A stretch of DNA of 27,500 bases from Neocallimastix lanati (nom. inval.) (lineage: Eukaryota; Neocallimastigomycota; Neocallimastigomycetes; Neocallimastigales; Neocallimastigaceae), in assembly GCA_016946835.1 (NCBI GenBank), contig JACVTC010000176.1, forward strand, positions 1 through 27,500, given 5' to 3'. This document shows positions 8,684 through 18,963 of the stretch, in pieces (position 1 is the first letter of the stretch; every line of letters begins with the position of its first letter). The notes below the pieces were generated by a model that saw nothing but the letters and a program-made list of their open reading frames with translations, did not search any database and had not been told where the DNA came from. The translations under genes and the position numbers were made by a program.

Positions 8684-10975
8684 TTAACAGTCTGTTGGCA
8701 TACCACACCAGTCATTGTTTTCAACACCCCATAAACCATCATTATCAGTGTAGTAGACGGTACCACAGGATGAACAGCATGGGTAACCTTGGTTGGTGAT
8801 AGAAGCTGGACAAGCTGGACCAGCACCACCACAACCACACCATTGACCGTTTTCAACACCCCAGTCACCGTCAGCATCGGTGTATTCAACAACACAGTTG
8901 GCAGAACAGCACTTGTAACCTTGAGCAGTAATAGCAGCAGAACATTTACCAGATGGTTTTGGCTTGGTAGAACCACCGTTACCACCGTTACCACCAGAAG
9001 AACCACCAGCTTGAGATGGAACATCATAGATGGAGATAAGACCGTTAGCAACCATAATTTCAGTTTGACCCCAGAATCTGTGGTAAGTGAATCTTGGAGC
9101 AGAACCACCGTTAAGGAAGTCTTCAACTTGAGCCCAATCTGGATCTTCCTTGTACTTTGGACGAATATCAATGAATTTGATACCACTCTTAAGTTGAGCA
9201 CCTTGAGCGTTCTTACCAGACCAACCAGATGGAATGTAAACTTCTTCGTTGAATTTAATGTAATCTTCACGAGCTTCTTCAACAGCGTAACCAAGATCAT
9301 CCTTGTAATTTTCAATGGCATCCATAACATCAAGAACAAGTTGGAGACCTTCAGTATCACCATCCTTTAAGGAGACCCACATTAAACCCTTGATGATAGA
9401 GGCAATAGAACCAAGATCAGTACCTTCAGAAGAAACGGTACCGTGAAGGGAAGCGTTAAGACCAGATTTGTCAAAGTTGGAAGCATTCCATTCATCTGGG
9501 TTACCAGACCATTCTAAGTTGGTAGCGTGGACAACTTCACCACCGTTAACACGAGTGTTTTGCTTAACCCATTTAGCCCATTCTTGACAAACCTTACCAG
9601 CCTTTTCATTACCGGAAAGGTAGTAGAGAGAACAGACACGTTCCATACCCCAACCTTGCATACCAGTCCAGTTGTTGGATGGTGGGTCGTGGTAAACTGG
9701 TTGCCAATCGTAGTACATACCGTAGAAGGTAGTAATGTCACTTGGTGGTTCAGCGTAGTGACCTTGCCATGAGTTAGTGGCACCACCAGCAATACAACCT
9801 TCAGCAGATTGTAACCATCTGAATAATTCTAATTGACGGTCTAAGGAAGTAGACCAATCTTCAACAGCAGTGGAACCCTTTGGTTTGAAGGCAGATTCAG
9901 TGGAAAGAACCCAAGCAGCTAATGGATTTTGGTAACCAGAGTGAGTGTGGGAAGAACTAATTCTCCAAGCCCAGTCACCTTGAAGACCTCCACCCCAAGC
10001 GAAGTACCAAGAGATAAGGTAGTGAGCAGAGTTCTTACCAGTACCGGCAGCACAACGTTGGTAGTCAATACAGTTACCGATCTTCTTGAAGTATTTATCG
10101 TAGTGAGAATAACGTAAGTAATCACCAAGCTTAGCAGCCTTAGAAGCAACAGAAGAAAGATCTTGTCCATCTTCCTTAGCCCAGATGTAACCGAAGTAAG
10201 CAGCTTGAATGGCACGAGCATCAGCATCTGGAGCAGCAGTGTATCTCCATTGCTTAGCGTAAGAGTTATCACCAGTGAAAAGATCTAAGAAACCGTTTGA
10301 ACCACCCCACTTCATTGCTTCCCAACATGGATGTGGAACAGTTTTCCAAGCGGATTCAGAAGCACCACGTTGGAAAGTGTTAATGAAGGATGGCTTAGTA
10401 GTACCATCACCTTGTTGACCATAACCGTACCAGTTATCACCATCAATAATCCAGTGCATAGCGTAGATATCCCAAGAACCATAAGCTTGTTGAAGTTCAC
10501 TGGCAATTGGATCTTGACCAACAATACCATCTTGGAATACAAGTTTAGCTGGATAGTTTTCAATATCATCATCTTCTGGAGCGTAAGTAGCTGGAGAAGA
10601 AGCATTGTATCTACTATTACCTGGTTGATTCTTACTGTCTGGAATAAGATGCTTTTCTAAGAAACTCCAAGCAGTTTCAACACCTTCGTAATTACCAGTA
10701 AGTTTACCGTTAACAGCTTCTAACCAAACCCAGAAGGAGTAAGTTTCAGATACAGATTCGTGACCTTGATCTGGAGCTTCAACCATCATAGTTTCAATGG
10801 AGTGGTATGGAACATTTTCTGGAGAGAAATATTCAGATTGATAGGAACCATTACCAGTAACCTTGTTGTAATGTTCAATAGCACGTTCAGCGTAATCAGC
10901 AGCACGCTTCTTCATTGGAGCAGCCATAACAGCTGTAGCACCGAGGATAGCAAGAGCAGTTCTAATAGAAGGCAT
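8684..10975 (-). CDS. Secreted GH48 cellulase with two fungal dockerins
   Basis: This is a 763-residue intronless frame. The ATG at 10973-10975 (context AAAACAAAATGCC) is the start; the frame can be read four codons further only from a TTG. Residues 1-18 are a signal peptide, and a short propeptide ends in a Kex2-type KR at 23-24. Residues about 25-655 are a glycoside hydrolase family 48 domain (reducing-end processive cellobiohydrolase). E66 (VEAPDQGH) and E77 (SETYSFWVW) are spaced like E44 and E55 of clostridial Cel48F, and PDADAR at 249-254 lies where the proposed base Asp falls. A Gly/Ser/Asn/Pro linker (about 657-677) precedes two Cys-rich fungal dockerins (about 678-717 and 722-763, each with YTDxDGxWGVEN), which should anchor it to a cellulosome scaffold outside the cell. 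It is close in layout to fungal Cel48A. Fungal GH48 genes are generally thought to derive from bacteria. Confidence 0.96.
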   Translation of the reverse strand: MPSIRTALAILGATAVMAAPMKKRAADYAERAIEHYNKVTGNGSYQSEYFSPENVPYHSIETMMVEAPDQGHESVSETYSFWVWLEAVNGKLTGNYEGVETAWSFLEKHLIPDSKNQPGNSRYNASSPATYAPEDDDIENYPAKLVFQDGIVGQDPIASELQQAYGSWDIYAMHWIIDGDNWYGYGQQGDGTTKPSFINTFQRGASESAWKTVPHPCWEAMKWGGSNGFLDLFTGDNSYAKQWRYTAAPDADARAIQAAYFGYIWAKEDGQDLSSVASKAAKLGDYLRYSHYDKYFKKIGNCIDYQRCAAGTGKNSAHYLISWYFAWGGGLQGDWAWRISSSHTHSGYQNPLAAWVLSTESAFKPKGSTAVEDWSTSLDRQLELFRWLQSAEGCIAGGATNSWQGHYAEPPSDITTFYGMYYDWQPVYHDPPSNNWTGMQGWGMERVCSLYYLSGNEKAGKVCQEWAKWVKQNTRVNGGEVVHATNLEWSGNPDEWNASNFDKSGLNASLHGTVSSEGTDLGSIASIIKGLMWVSLKDGDTEGLQLVLDVMDAIENYKDDLGYAVEEAREDYIKFNEEVYIPSGWSGKNAQGAQLKSGIKFIDIRPKYKEDPDWAQVEDFLNGGSAPRFTYHRFWGQTEIMVANGLISIYDVPSQAGGSSGGNGGNGGSTKPKPSGKCSAAITAQGYKCCSANCVVEYTDADGDWGVENGQWCGCGGAGPACPASITNQGYPCCSSCGTVYYTDNDGLWGVENNDWCGMPTDC

Positions 10976-11340
10976 TTTGTTTTTCAAAAATAAAAAGATA
11001 ACTTTGGATTGATTTTAATTAAAATATTATTAATTGTAATTTTTTTAATATATCAATTAGGAATAAAAATTAAAAGAAATTTTTTGTTCCGGCAAATTAA
11101 AAAAAATATTTATAAAAAAAAATTTATATTTTACAAGTTAAATATTAAAAATTTATTTATATAAGTTTGTCCCAGCAAACTAAAAAATTTATTAATAAAG
11201 AAATAAATATTTAATTGAAAACTGAATATGAAGAAAAAAAAAAACGAAGGAAAATTTTTTCCTTTTATATGTTTTTGTCTTATAATATTATATTAAATGT
11301 TTACCTTTTTTTATTTTTTTTTTTTTTATTTTCTTGATAG
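10976..11340 (-). promoter_or_regulatory. GH48 upstream region with a repeated palindromic motif
   Basis: Two copies of a 22-base motif, TTTGTTCCGGCAAAT plus AAAAAA (11083-11104) and TTTGTCCCAGCAAAC plus AAAAAA (11166-11187), match at 19 of 22 positions. Their core TTTG...CAAA is an inverted repeat. The starts are 83 bp apart, close to eight helical turns, and the motifs lie roughly 110-210 bp upstream of the ATG. Both stand out as GC-richer islets in otherwise featureless A+T DNA. They could be binding sites for a regulator of this cellulase; the function is inferred. Confidence 0.4.
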
Positions 11341-12512
11341 TACCATTAAAAAAAAATATCCAATAAAATTAAAACATCCCAAACTTTAATTTATAATTAA
11401 AAAAAAGGAAAAAAAAAATAGTTTAACCCATTATTAATTGCTTAAAACTACAATAATAATAAATAAAGTTTAATAGGATCAACAAGTTAGGTAGATCATT
11501 ACAATTATGAGGTTTATTAGTAATAATTTTAATATACAGATATGAAACATTTTAATTTATATTTATTAAAAAAAGGTTAAATGTATTAATTAATAAAATA
11601 GTAACTATTTATTTATTTATTTATTTTATTATTTATTTATTTACTTATTTATTATTTATTATTTATTATTTATTATTTATTATTTATTATTTATTTATTT
11701 ACTTATTTATTATTTATTATTTATTATTTATTATTTATTATTTATTATTTATTATTTATTATTTATTATTTATTATTTATTATTTATTATTTATTATTTA
11801 TTATTTATTATTTATTATTTTTTATTTATTATTTATTATTTATTATTTATTATTTATTTATTTGTATTTATTTGTAATGTAATTTTTTACTTTTAAATTT
11901 GTGAAATTTTGTTATTTATTATAATTTATTAGATAATTTGTTTTGTATTATTATATATTATATTATTTTATAATTTATTATTTTATAATTAATTATAAAT
12001 TTTATTATTAAATATTTTATTACCTATTTAATTATATTATTATTTATATTATATTATATAATATTTTATTATATGTTGTATTATATTGTTGAATTGAATA
12101 TATATAGAATTTAATTAAATTTAATTCATGTTTCTAATTTGTAGTTTCCATATTAATCAATTACTAATTAATTTTTTTATTAATATTTTTATATTCAATT
12201 AATTGAATCAATCATTGTTTTTCATTATTTATTTCATTTTTATTTATATCTCAATTATTTTTTATTAAATACAAAGAACAACATATATTTAATTGGAAAG
12301 AAAGTAATATATTAATATTTATAATAATATTTCATTGATTATTTACACTTTTTTCATTTATTATATCTGTTAATATAAATAAATAATTTATTACATATCT
12401 AGTAAAAAAAAAAAAGATAATATAATGTAATAAAAAAAATATCATAAAATAAAAATAAAAATATCGATAATATAAAAATTAAAAAACAATAAATAATAAA
12501 TAACTATATATA
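11341..12512. other. A+T desert with a (TTATTTA)n array
   Basis: An array of TTATTTA/TTATTTATT units runs from about 11605 to 11865. Elsewhere the sequence is simple A+T DNA. A short minus-strand frame near 11450-11545 (23 hydrophobic codons starting MFHIC) is the only slightly GC-raised patch, and I do not call it a gene. Confidence 0.7.
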
Positions 12513-12581
12513 TTAAACATCAAATAACCAATAAAATAATAGACCAATGGCACCAATAACACCAATAACGGACAGATTCAT
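12513..12581 (-). CDS. Probable 22-residue single-span membrane microprotein
   Basis: The minus strand carries an ATG frame of 22 codons plus TAA: MNLSVIGVIGAIG followed by a hydrophobic LLFYW segment and the C-terminal FDV. The codons (CTG TCC GTT, GGT GCC ATT GGT) raise local GC sharply above flanks of about 10-15% G+C, which in this genome is a good sign of coding. An in-frame TAA lies two codons upstream and no AG acceptor separates it from the ATG, so this is the true start of the frame and not an internal exon. The peptide would form one transmembrane helix. Its size and layout resemble tiny ER membrane subunits of the OST4 kind, but I see no motif that allows that assignment. Confidence 0.45.
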   Translation of the reverse strand: MNLSVIGVIGAIGLLFYWLFDV

Positions 12582-12979
12582 TATTTATAAAATAAGATTA
12601 TTTTTTTAAAAAAGAAAAATTAATTATAGTTATAATAAACCTTAATTATATTTAATTTTCTTTTTAATCTATTTTTCAAAAATTCCAATACATTTTGAAG
12701 ATTTGTGTGACATTATCAGGATAAATATTTCCTATATTTGTATTTTTTTAATTTATAATTCTTATTTTATTTCTTTTTTTATTTATTTATATATACTATT
12801 TTTATTTTCTGTTTCATTAAATAATTAATTAAATGTTAAGTAAAAAATAACAAATAAAAATAATACATAAAAATATAAAAAATAACAAATAAAAATTAGC
12901 AAAAATAAAAATAAAAAATATATTATATTATATTATAGTATTATATTATATTATATTATATATCGATTTTCAAAACGCG
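12582..12979. other. A+T-rich intergenic DNA with a short upstream frame
   Basis: On the minus strand at about 12670-12715 a 14-codon frame starting MSHKSSKCIG lies upstream of the microprotein. It could be an upstream ORF or 5' leader of the same transcript. Nothing else is visible. Confidence 0.4.
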
Positions 12980-13274
12980 TTATCAAATAATATTTTAAAT
13001 TAAATATATTATTTTAATTTAAAAAATTTACGGTAATAATTTTTTTATTTTTCAATTAATAATTTTTTTATAATTTTATTATTTCATCTTATAATAAATA
13101 AAAAAAATTAAAAACAAGAAATTAACAGAATTAATTTATTAAAAAATTATAAAAATTAATAAAAATTAATAAAAAAAAAATTAAAAATTTTATTAATTTA
13201 TTTATTACCGTAATTTATTTTAAATTAAAAAAAAAAAATTTTTTAAAATGTTCTTAAAACATATTATTTGATAA
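12980..13274. repeat. 295-bp inverted-repeat (MITE-like) element
   Basis: The left end TTATCAAATAATAT (12980-12993) is the perfect reverse complement of the right end ATATTATTTGATAA (13261-13274). Inside each arm a TTACGGTAATAA block (about 13029 and its complement at 13203-13213) is preserved at a similar depth, with looser A+T complementarity between. I see no transposase frame and no clear target-site duplication, so transposon origin is inferred only from the palindromic form. Confidence 0.55.
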
Positions 13275-14575
13275 TTCCTTTTTTAAACAATCAAATTATT
13301 TTTGTCTTTAATTTATTGGTTATTTCAACACTAAATTTTTTTATTTAATTTTTTCTTTATTAGTAATAAAAATAATATAAATTTTAAAAAAAAAAAAAAT
13401 TTTTTTATATTATTTATAACTAATCTTAAATATTATCTAACCATTGAAATTATTTTATTTGTATTAAAATGTTTTAATAGTTACAAGAAATAATTTAAAA
13501 TAAATAAATAAATAAATAAAAATAAATAAATAAAAGACAGGCCGTTTTAATAATCACATACATAAAAATGTTTTATTTCATTATATTTGATGATTATAGT
13601 TAAAATATATCAATCTATATATTATAGTATAGTATAAATAATAGTCATTTTATAAAGATAATAAATCTCTGTAAATTTTATTTTTAATACAATAGTGAAT
13701 AGTAATTAAATATATAACAAATACAATAATTACTCATAAGTATATTTATTGTAGTATCTTATATATTATTATTATTATTATAATATAACAAATATAAAAG
13801 TATCTCATATATAATAAATATATCAAATAAAATTTATATACATACTTTGTATGTATATAAAATTTATTTGCATCATGCATAATACAATAGAGAGAATATT
13901 TATTATACATATAACAATTATAAGTAGTATTTTATATATTATAATTATTATTATTATATATAACAAATGATTATTATTTTATTAATTTATATTATAATAA
14001 ATATAATGATTATTATGATTATTTTATTTTAAATAATAATTAAAATAATTTTTATGGAATATATTAAATATTTGTAAAATAAATAAATAAATAAAAATAA
14101 TAATAATTAATTAATATTGTTTTTTGTTTTTTGTTTTTTGTTTTTTTTTTTGTTTTTTTTTTTAATATTTTTATTCTATTTTAAAAAAAGTCATAAGTTA
14201 AAAAAAAAAGGACTTGTTAATTTAGTAATTACCAACTAAATTGGTTAAAAGAAAAAATTCATTTTTTATTTATAAAGTATATCTTTATATTTATATATTT
14301 GGAATTTATTTATTTATTTATAAATTGTGGATTTTACTATTTTTGATTAAAAAAAAAAAATTCCAAATAATAAAAATAATAAAAAATAAAGATAAATAGA
14401 AACATAAAAATAAACAAAAAATAAAAAAAGATATTTTAAAATTTTTAATTATTAAAAAACTATATATACATATATGTATATACAAATTTATTTATTTATT
14501 TATTTATTTATTTATTATGAAAAAAAGAATATATTTTTTGAAGGTAAAAGTAGTTTATATTTATTTATTAATTTG

Positions 14576-14616
<41 letters not shown>

Positions 14617-14860
14617 TAGTTTTTGTTTGAAGGTTTAATATAATTTACTCTATTTGATTACTCTATTTGATAAATATTTGAAATGAAACAAAAATAAAAT
14701 ATATATAAATAAATATACATATATAAAATATAAAATTTTTAAATTTTAAATATTATAAAAAAATTATTATTTATGTATAATTTTTATTTATGTATAATTT
14801 TTAAGATTTAACTTTTTTTAGTTTCTAAATGAAGGAATGAAGGAATGAATGAATGAATGA
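13275..14860. other. A+T-rich DNA without a recognisable gene
   Basis: This is simple-sequence DNA with AAAT, TTTTTTG and TATA tracts. A small perfect palindrome ATACATAC-TTT-GTATGTAT lies near 13840, and a direct GAATGAATGAATG run near 14835. No frame here has raised GC. Confidence 0.6.
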
Positions 14861-14873
14861 AATTTTAAATAAA

Positions 14874-15005
14874 TGTATGCTATGATAGCTCATTGGATGA
14901 AAAGGATTTATACAAGTTTTAAAATTAGTAATAATTATTAATTTTTTTTTTTATTTCAGGTTGGTCCGCTACAACAGTTTTATCATATAAATTAACTTTT
15001 TTTAG
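14874..15005 (+). other. Possible intron and exon remnant (splice-like signals)
   Basis: A GC-raised patch begins GTATGC, a plausible fungal 5' splice site. About 85 bases later an uninterrupted pyrimidine tract ends TTTATTTCAG, a strong 3' splice site. The next segment reads GWSATTVLSYKLTFF in one frame and ends TTTAG|GTAAAA, which looks like a further donor. No start, stop or family could be tied to it. It may be one small exon of a fragmented gene or chance. Confidence 0.2.
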
Positions 15006-15628
15006 GTAAAACTTTTTTTATTATAAATAATTAACTTTTAATTATTTTTTTTTTCCTGTTTAATTATTAAAATGTTTCATTATTATTCATACATTTCATC
15101 AATCTTTAATTAAATATTATTTGGTTATCCTAACCAAAAATTTTATTTTATTTTATTTTTAATTATTATTAATTATTATTAATTATTATTATTTTTAATT
15201 ATTATTAATTATTATTATTTTTTTTTAATTAAAATATCATGTTTTTTTTTTTTTTATCATTAACACTAAATTATAATAAATAAACTTTTTTTTTGTTGTA
15301 AAAGAAAAAAAAGTAATACAATTTTTTACATTGATAAAAGAAAAATAATAACTTTAATTTATAATAATAACAGTAATTACTACAATTTAGGGTTGATACA
15401 TACATAACTAAACTACACAAAAAATAATAAAAATAATTAATAATAAAATAATTTGAAAAAAAAAATTAAATGAAATTAATACTAAATAAATAAAATAAAA
15501 TAAAAATAAGAAACAGGAGTAAAATTAAAAAAAAATAAAAATAAAAATAAAAATATAAGAATAAATATAAAAATAAAAATATAAGAATAAAAATAAAAAT
15601 AAAAAAATAAAAATATAAATAATAATTA
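15006..15628. other. A+T-rich DNA; possible 3' flank of the exon at 15629
   Basis: Mostly A+T repeats. A perfect 7-bp hairpin TTGGTTA-TCC-TAACCAA lies at about 15120-15136. AATAAA motifs on the minus strand downstream of the exon stop could serve polyadenylation, but such motifs are everywhere in this DNA. Confidence 0.4.
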
Positions 15629-15721
15629 TTAAACTTTAATGTTATATAACTCTTCGTTAAATTGTCTAAATAAGAATAAATAAGAATGTATCAAATCCAT
15701 TCCGTTTATATTATCGAAAAC
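15629..15721 (-). CDS. Isolated 3' terminal coding exon of an unrecognised gene
   Basis: Minus-strand codons read VFDNINGMDLIHSY, LFLFRQ and FNEELYNIKV, then TAA: 30 residues with ordinary amino-acid balance, in an area where non-coding DNA rarely encodes anything but Lys, Asn, Ile and Phe. The codon before the first residue belongs to a TAA AAG context, so the frame cannot extend upstream. Instead a TCTAAAAG acceptor ends exactly at 15722, preceded by a long pyrimidine tract. This fits a final exon. A nearby minus-strand ATG frame (MTQSSKLKS, about 15815) has possible GT donors, but their phase does not join cleanly, so the upstream exons are unidentified. I do not recognise the family. Confidence 0.45.
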   Translation of the reverse strand, partial: VFDNINGMDLIHSYLFLFRQFNEELYNIKV

Positions 15722-16330
15722 CTTTTAGAAAAAAATAAATAAATAAATAAATAAATAAATAAAGTCTATATCTATTATAATTTGATTTGAGTTTACTACT
15801 TTGAGTCATTATTTTTCATAAATGTATAAAAAAAATGAATAAATAATAAAATAATTGAATGATTGAATAATAAATAATTAGATAATTAAATGTAAATAAA
15901 TAAATAATTAATTAATAATTAAATAATAAATAAATAATTAATTAATTAATTAATTAATAAGTAATAAATAATTGAATAATTGAATAATTGAATAATTAAT
16001 TAATTAATTATAAAAAATACATATATATATAATTAAATTCTACCTATTACTGATTAAATCGTAACATCTTTAAAATTACTCTTAATTAAAATAATTTTAT
16101 TTAAGATTCAAGATTCAAACATAAAACAAAGGATATAATATGCATTATAGTATTATATTTTAATATGATTTGTTCTTAACATTGCTTTAAGTCATTTTTA
16201 TATAAAAAATATTTATACTTTCTAATGAAATAATGAATTATGTAAAATTTTTATTATATATTAAATATAATTTGATTATTTTAATTTATTTTTTATTTAG
16301 GAACTATTATTAAAAAATAGCATATATATA
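15722..16330. other. A+T-rich DNA upstream of the isolated exon
   Basis: Simple AAAT and TTAA repeats. Two minus-strand patches (about 15800-15835 and 16040-16190) have slightly raised GC and could hold further small exons or the 5' region of the exon at 15629, but no splice model is convincing. Confidence 0.35.
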
Positions 16331-16510
16331 TTATTTAAATTTTTATTTTTATTTTTATTATTTAAATTTTTATTTTTATTTTTATTATTTAAATTTTTAT
16401 TTTTATTTTTATTATTTAAATTTTTATTTTTATTTTTATTATTTAAATTTTTATTTTTATTTTTATTATTTAAATTTTTATTTTTATCTTTATTATTTAA
16501 ATTTATTTTT
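16331..16510. repeat. 27-bp tandem repeat
   Basis: The unit TTATTTAAATTTTTATTTTTA plus TTTTTA recurs about 6.5 times almost without change, and the last units vary to ATCTTTA. Confidence 0.85.
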
Positions 16511-16934
16511 ATCTTTATTATTATATAAATTTTTAATTTAATATAAATTATTTAATATAAATAACATGTTTTACATGTTTTATGTGAATAAAAAAAAAAA
16601 AAAAAAACAATTACTCCTTTTTTTTTTTTTTTATTTTCTAAACTATTTTTATTTTTATAAACTATTTTTATTTTTCTTTACTACCCATATATGAAATAAA
16701 AATAAATTAAAAACATTCATATTAGCTGTGATACTTTTTTTTTTTATCATTTCTTTTAATTTTTTATTGTATAGTAATCTATCAAAAAGTTAATTTATTA
16801 ATAAAATTAATTAAATAAATAAATATATGTAAATAAATACAAATAAATAAATTATTAATTAATAAATAAATAAATAAAATGAAATGAAATCACATATTAT
16901 TATTTTTTTTCTTTTTTTATTTTATTATCAATTA

Positions 16935-17022
16935 TCTTATGATAAGGTATGTAAGGTTCGATTCCTTAATACATTCATGTGACCTACCAATGATCTAGAA
17001 ATCATGTGAGAAAGTCTAAAAA
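16935..17022 (+). ncRNA. T-arm/B-box-bearing islet, possible Pol III-type remnant
   Basis: TAAGG-TTCGATT-CCTTA is a perfect tRNA-like T-arm (5-bp stem, 7-nt loop) and contains the Pol III B-box consensus GGTTCGATTCC. A TTATC-TTAT-GATAA hairpin precedes it and an ATGAT/ATCAT hairpin follows, flanked by direct repeats TCATGTGA. No matching acceptor stem or D-arm was found, so this is not a complete tRNA. It could be a SINE fragment or tRNA relic. Confidence 0.3.
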
Positions 17023-17214
17023 AAAAAAAAAGCAATTATCATAAAATAATTTATTATTATTTATTTATTTATTTATTTATTTTTATATTAATTACTTTAA
17101 AATGAATATATTATTTTATATTTATGTGAATTATTTATTAATTATTTATTATTGATCTATTTATTTTTTTAAAAAAAAATTAACATAAATATAAAAAATA
17201 TAAAATAATATAAA

Positions 17215-17353
17215 GGGTTTCGCTTAATTACTTATGTAACATATATGTATATTTATATATTTTTTATTCATAAAATTCATTAATAAGGGTTTCGCTTATA
17301 ATCACTTATGTAACATATATGCATATTTATATATTTTTTATTCATAAAATTCA
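17215..17353. repeat. Tandem duplication, about 70 bp
   Basis: Two nearly identical units begin GGGTTTCGCTTA at 17215 and 17287. Each continues through ACTTATGTAACATATATG, a TATTTATATATTTTTTATTC stretch and ATAAAATTCAT, with a few changes and one small indel. Confidence 0.85.
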
Positions 17354-17411
17354 TAAATGTGATTTGATTTCTAAAGTAGTGATTAATCTATACATAGATG
17401 ACTATTTTGAT

Positions 17412-17503
17412 ACTTAAGTATAAGCGTAATTATATAGAGGTATAAATATAAACTCATCTTTACTTATATTTATACCTCTAAATAATTATGCTTATACCTG
17501 AGT
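17412..17503. repeat. 92-nt long hairpin with 40-bp arms
   Basis: The arms at 17412-17451 and 17464-17503 are complementary at 36 of 40 positions around a 12-nt loop. The inner 17 bp (TAGAGGTATAAATATAA and its complement) are perfect. Three of the four mismatches are C/T- or G/A-type changes that would leave G-U pairs in one of the two possible transcripts. The arms are richer in GC than the flanks. It could be a pre-miRNA-like or siRNA-producing hairpin or a tiny foldback transposon. Confidence 0.6.
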
Positions 17504-18538
17504 GCTTATTATTATTACAAATAGATACAAATATATAGAAATAAATAGGAATAAATAAATAGAAATGAAGCAATAAATGAATAAGAATAAATAACGATTA
17601 ATAATTATTTTTCGTTGAAAAAAATTTATATATATATATATAATATTATTATCTATTTTTTTTTTTTTTTTTTTTATTGTTTATTATAATTTATTTCTAA
17701 CCTATAACTATTTATATAAATGAGTATTTTGATACTTCAATATCATTTATACTTCTTTATACCATAAATATATAAATAAATAAAAATTAATAAAAAATAA
17801 AAAAAAAAAATAAATAAAAGGGGAGTCTTGCATTTTGCTAAAGATTACTATACTGTTTATATTGTTAGTTATTTTATAAATTATTATTTATCAATTATTA
17901 TTTATTTATTTGTTTATTTATTTAAACAGATATCTATATATGAAAAAAAAATTTTTTTAATCATTTACTTTGGGAATGTTGCATTTCGGAACATGACTGA
18001 TAAATAAAATTGGTTTCGTAATTTAACGCCCATATTTTTTTTTTGTTTGTTTTTAAATAATTGTAAATAAATAAATATAGAAATAAATACAAATGGGTAA
18101 GTTTTTTTATCTGGTAAATATATTATTTATAATAAATAAATATTTTACTATTATTTTAACAATAAGTATTTAAATATTTTTAAAAATGAAATATAAAAAT
18201 TAAAATTTTTTATATCTTTAAAATAAATATATAAATAAAATATTCTTTATAAAGACTTACTAAAAGTAATAATAAAAATAATAATAAAAAGAATTAATTA
18301 TTAAAGTATTTATAATAATAATAAAAAGATTTAATAAAAGTAATAATAAATATTATAATAATAATTTTTTTATATAATATATATTTTAAAAATATATATA
18401 ACAATCAAATAAATATATTTTAATAATAATTTAAAAATATTTTATTAATAAAAAAGTAATTATTTGATATTCTTCAATAATTTATCATCGATACAATATT
18501 ACATGTTTAATGGATAAACAATAATAATAATAAATTTT

Positions 18539-18569
<31 letters not shown>

Positions 18570-18832
18570 TTTATTTATTTAATACCTATAAAAATCATTT
18601 ATTTTAAGTATTTCATAAATCAATAAGTAATTAAAAAAAGTAAAAAAAAAATTATTGTAATAAATATACATAATATACATATACCTATATATTTTTTAGG
18701 AATAGTATAGAGTAGTGAAAAGAAATAATTATATAATTTAAGGAATAGTATAAAGTAATGAAAAAAAAAATAATTATTTTTAAATTTATATATTTAAAAA
18801 AAGAGTAAAAAAAAATTTTTTTTTTATTGTCC
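17504..18832. other. A+T-rich DNA with small repeats and GC-raised islets
   Basis: A TATTTTGATACTT segment shared with the flank of the 17412 hairpin recurs at about 17725. An islet at 17968-18037 (TTGCATTTCGGAACATGA, then TTGGTTTCGTAATTTAACG) has no frame I trust. AAAAAGA-type (AAT)n units lie at 18250-18360, and a 42-bp tandem pair starting AGGAATAGTATA lies at 18699 and 18741. Confidence 0.5.
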
Positions 18833-18925
18833 ATGGGCTAGCATTCCCTAAGACTCCTTGGTTCGATCCGGCTGGCCCTAGAAACCATTTTCCAAGGTTT
18901 TCCTCCTACATAGGAGGTTTTTTTT
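18833..18925 (+). ncRNA. Candidate tRNA-derived SINE or Pol III ncRNA
   Basis: The region reads like a short tRNA-derived unit. It has an A-box-like GGGCTAGCATTCC, a B-box GGTTCGATCC about 25 nt on, and a T15 run at the end that would terminate Pol III. GGGCTAGC pairs with GCTGGCCC (one G-U), CCTTGG with CCAAGG, and a CCTCCT-ACAT-AGGAGG hairpin sits directly before the T-run. It is the most GC-rich non-coding islet in the window. It is not a cloverleaf tRNA, and the family is unknown. Confidence 0.4.
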
Positions 18926-18946
18926 TTTTTTTTAAGGGAATATGGT

Positions 18947-18963
18947 GGTTAGGGTTAGGGTTA
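18947..18963. repeat. Short interstitial telomere-type repeat (TTAGGG)n
   Basis: GGTTAGGGTTAGGGTTA contains two full TTAGGG units and a partial third, the telomere unit of most filamentous fungi. It lies about 20 bases after the T-run of the preceding islet. It may be an insertion scar or chance. Confidence 0.5.

Noticed and set aside
8659-9370. Several frames of 60-234 codons overlapping the GH48 gene on both strands
   Set aside because: They are side effects of the GC-rich GH48 coding sequence; none shows domain motifs.
10976-10987. Four-codon N-terminal extension of the GH48 protein
   Set aside because: It would need a TTG start; the ATG at 10973-10975 has good context and begins a normal signal peptide.
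11450-11545. 23-codon hydrophobic minus-strand frame
   Set aside because: GC rise is slight and composition is near that of A+T noise; not enough to call a gene.
16935-17022. A complete tRNA gene
   Set aside because: Only a T-arm is convincing; no acceptor pair, D-arm or anticodon arm of proper size was found.
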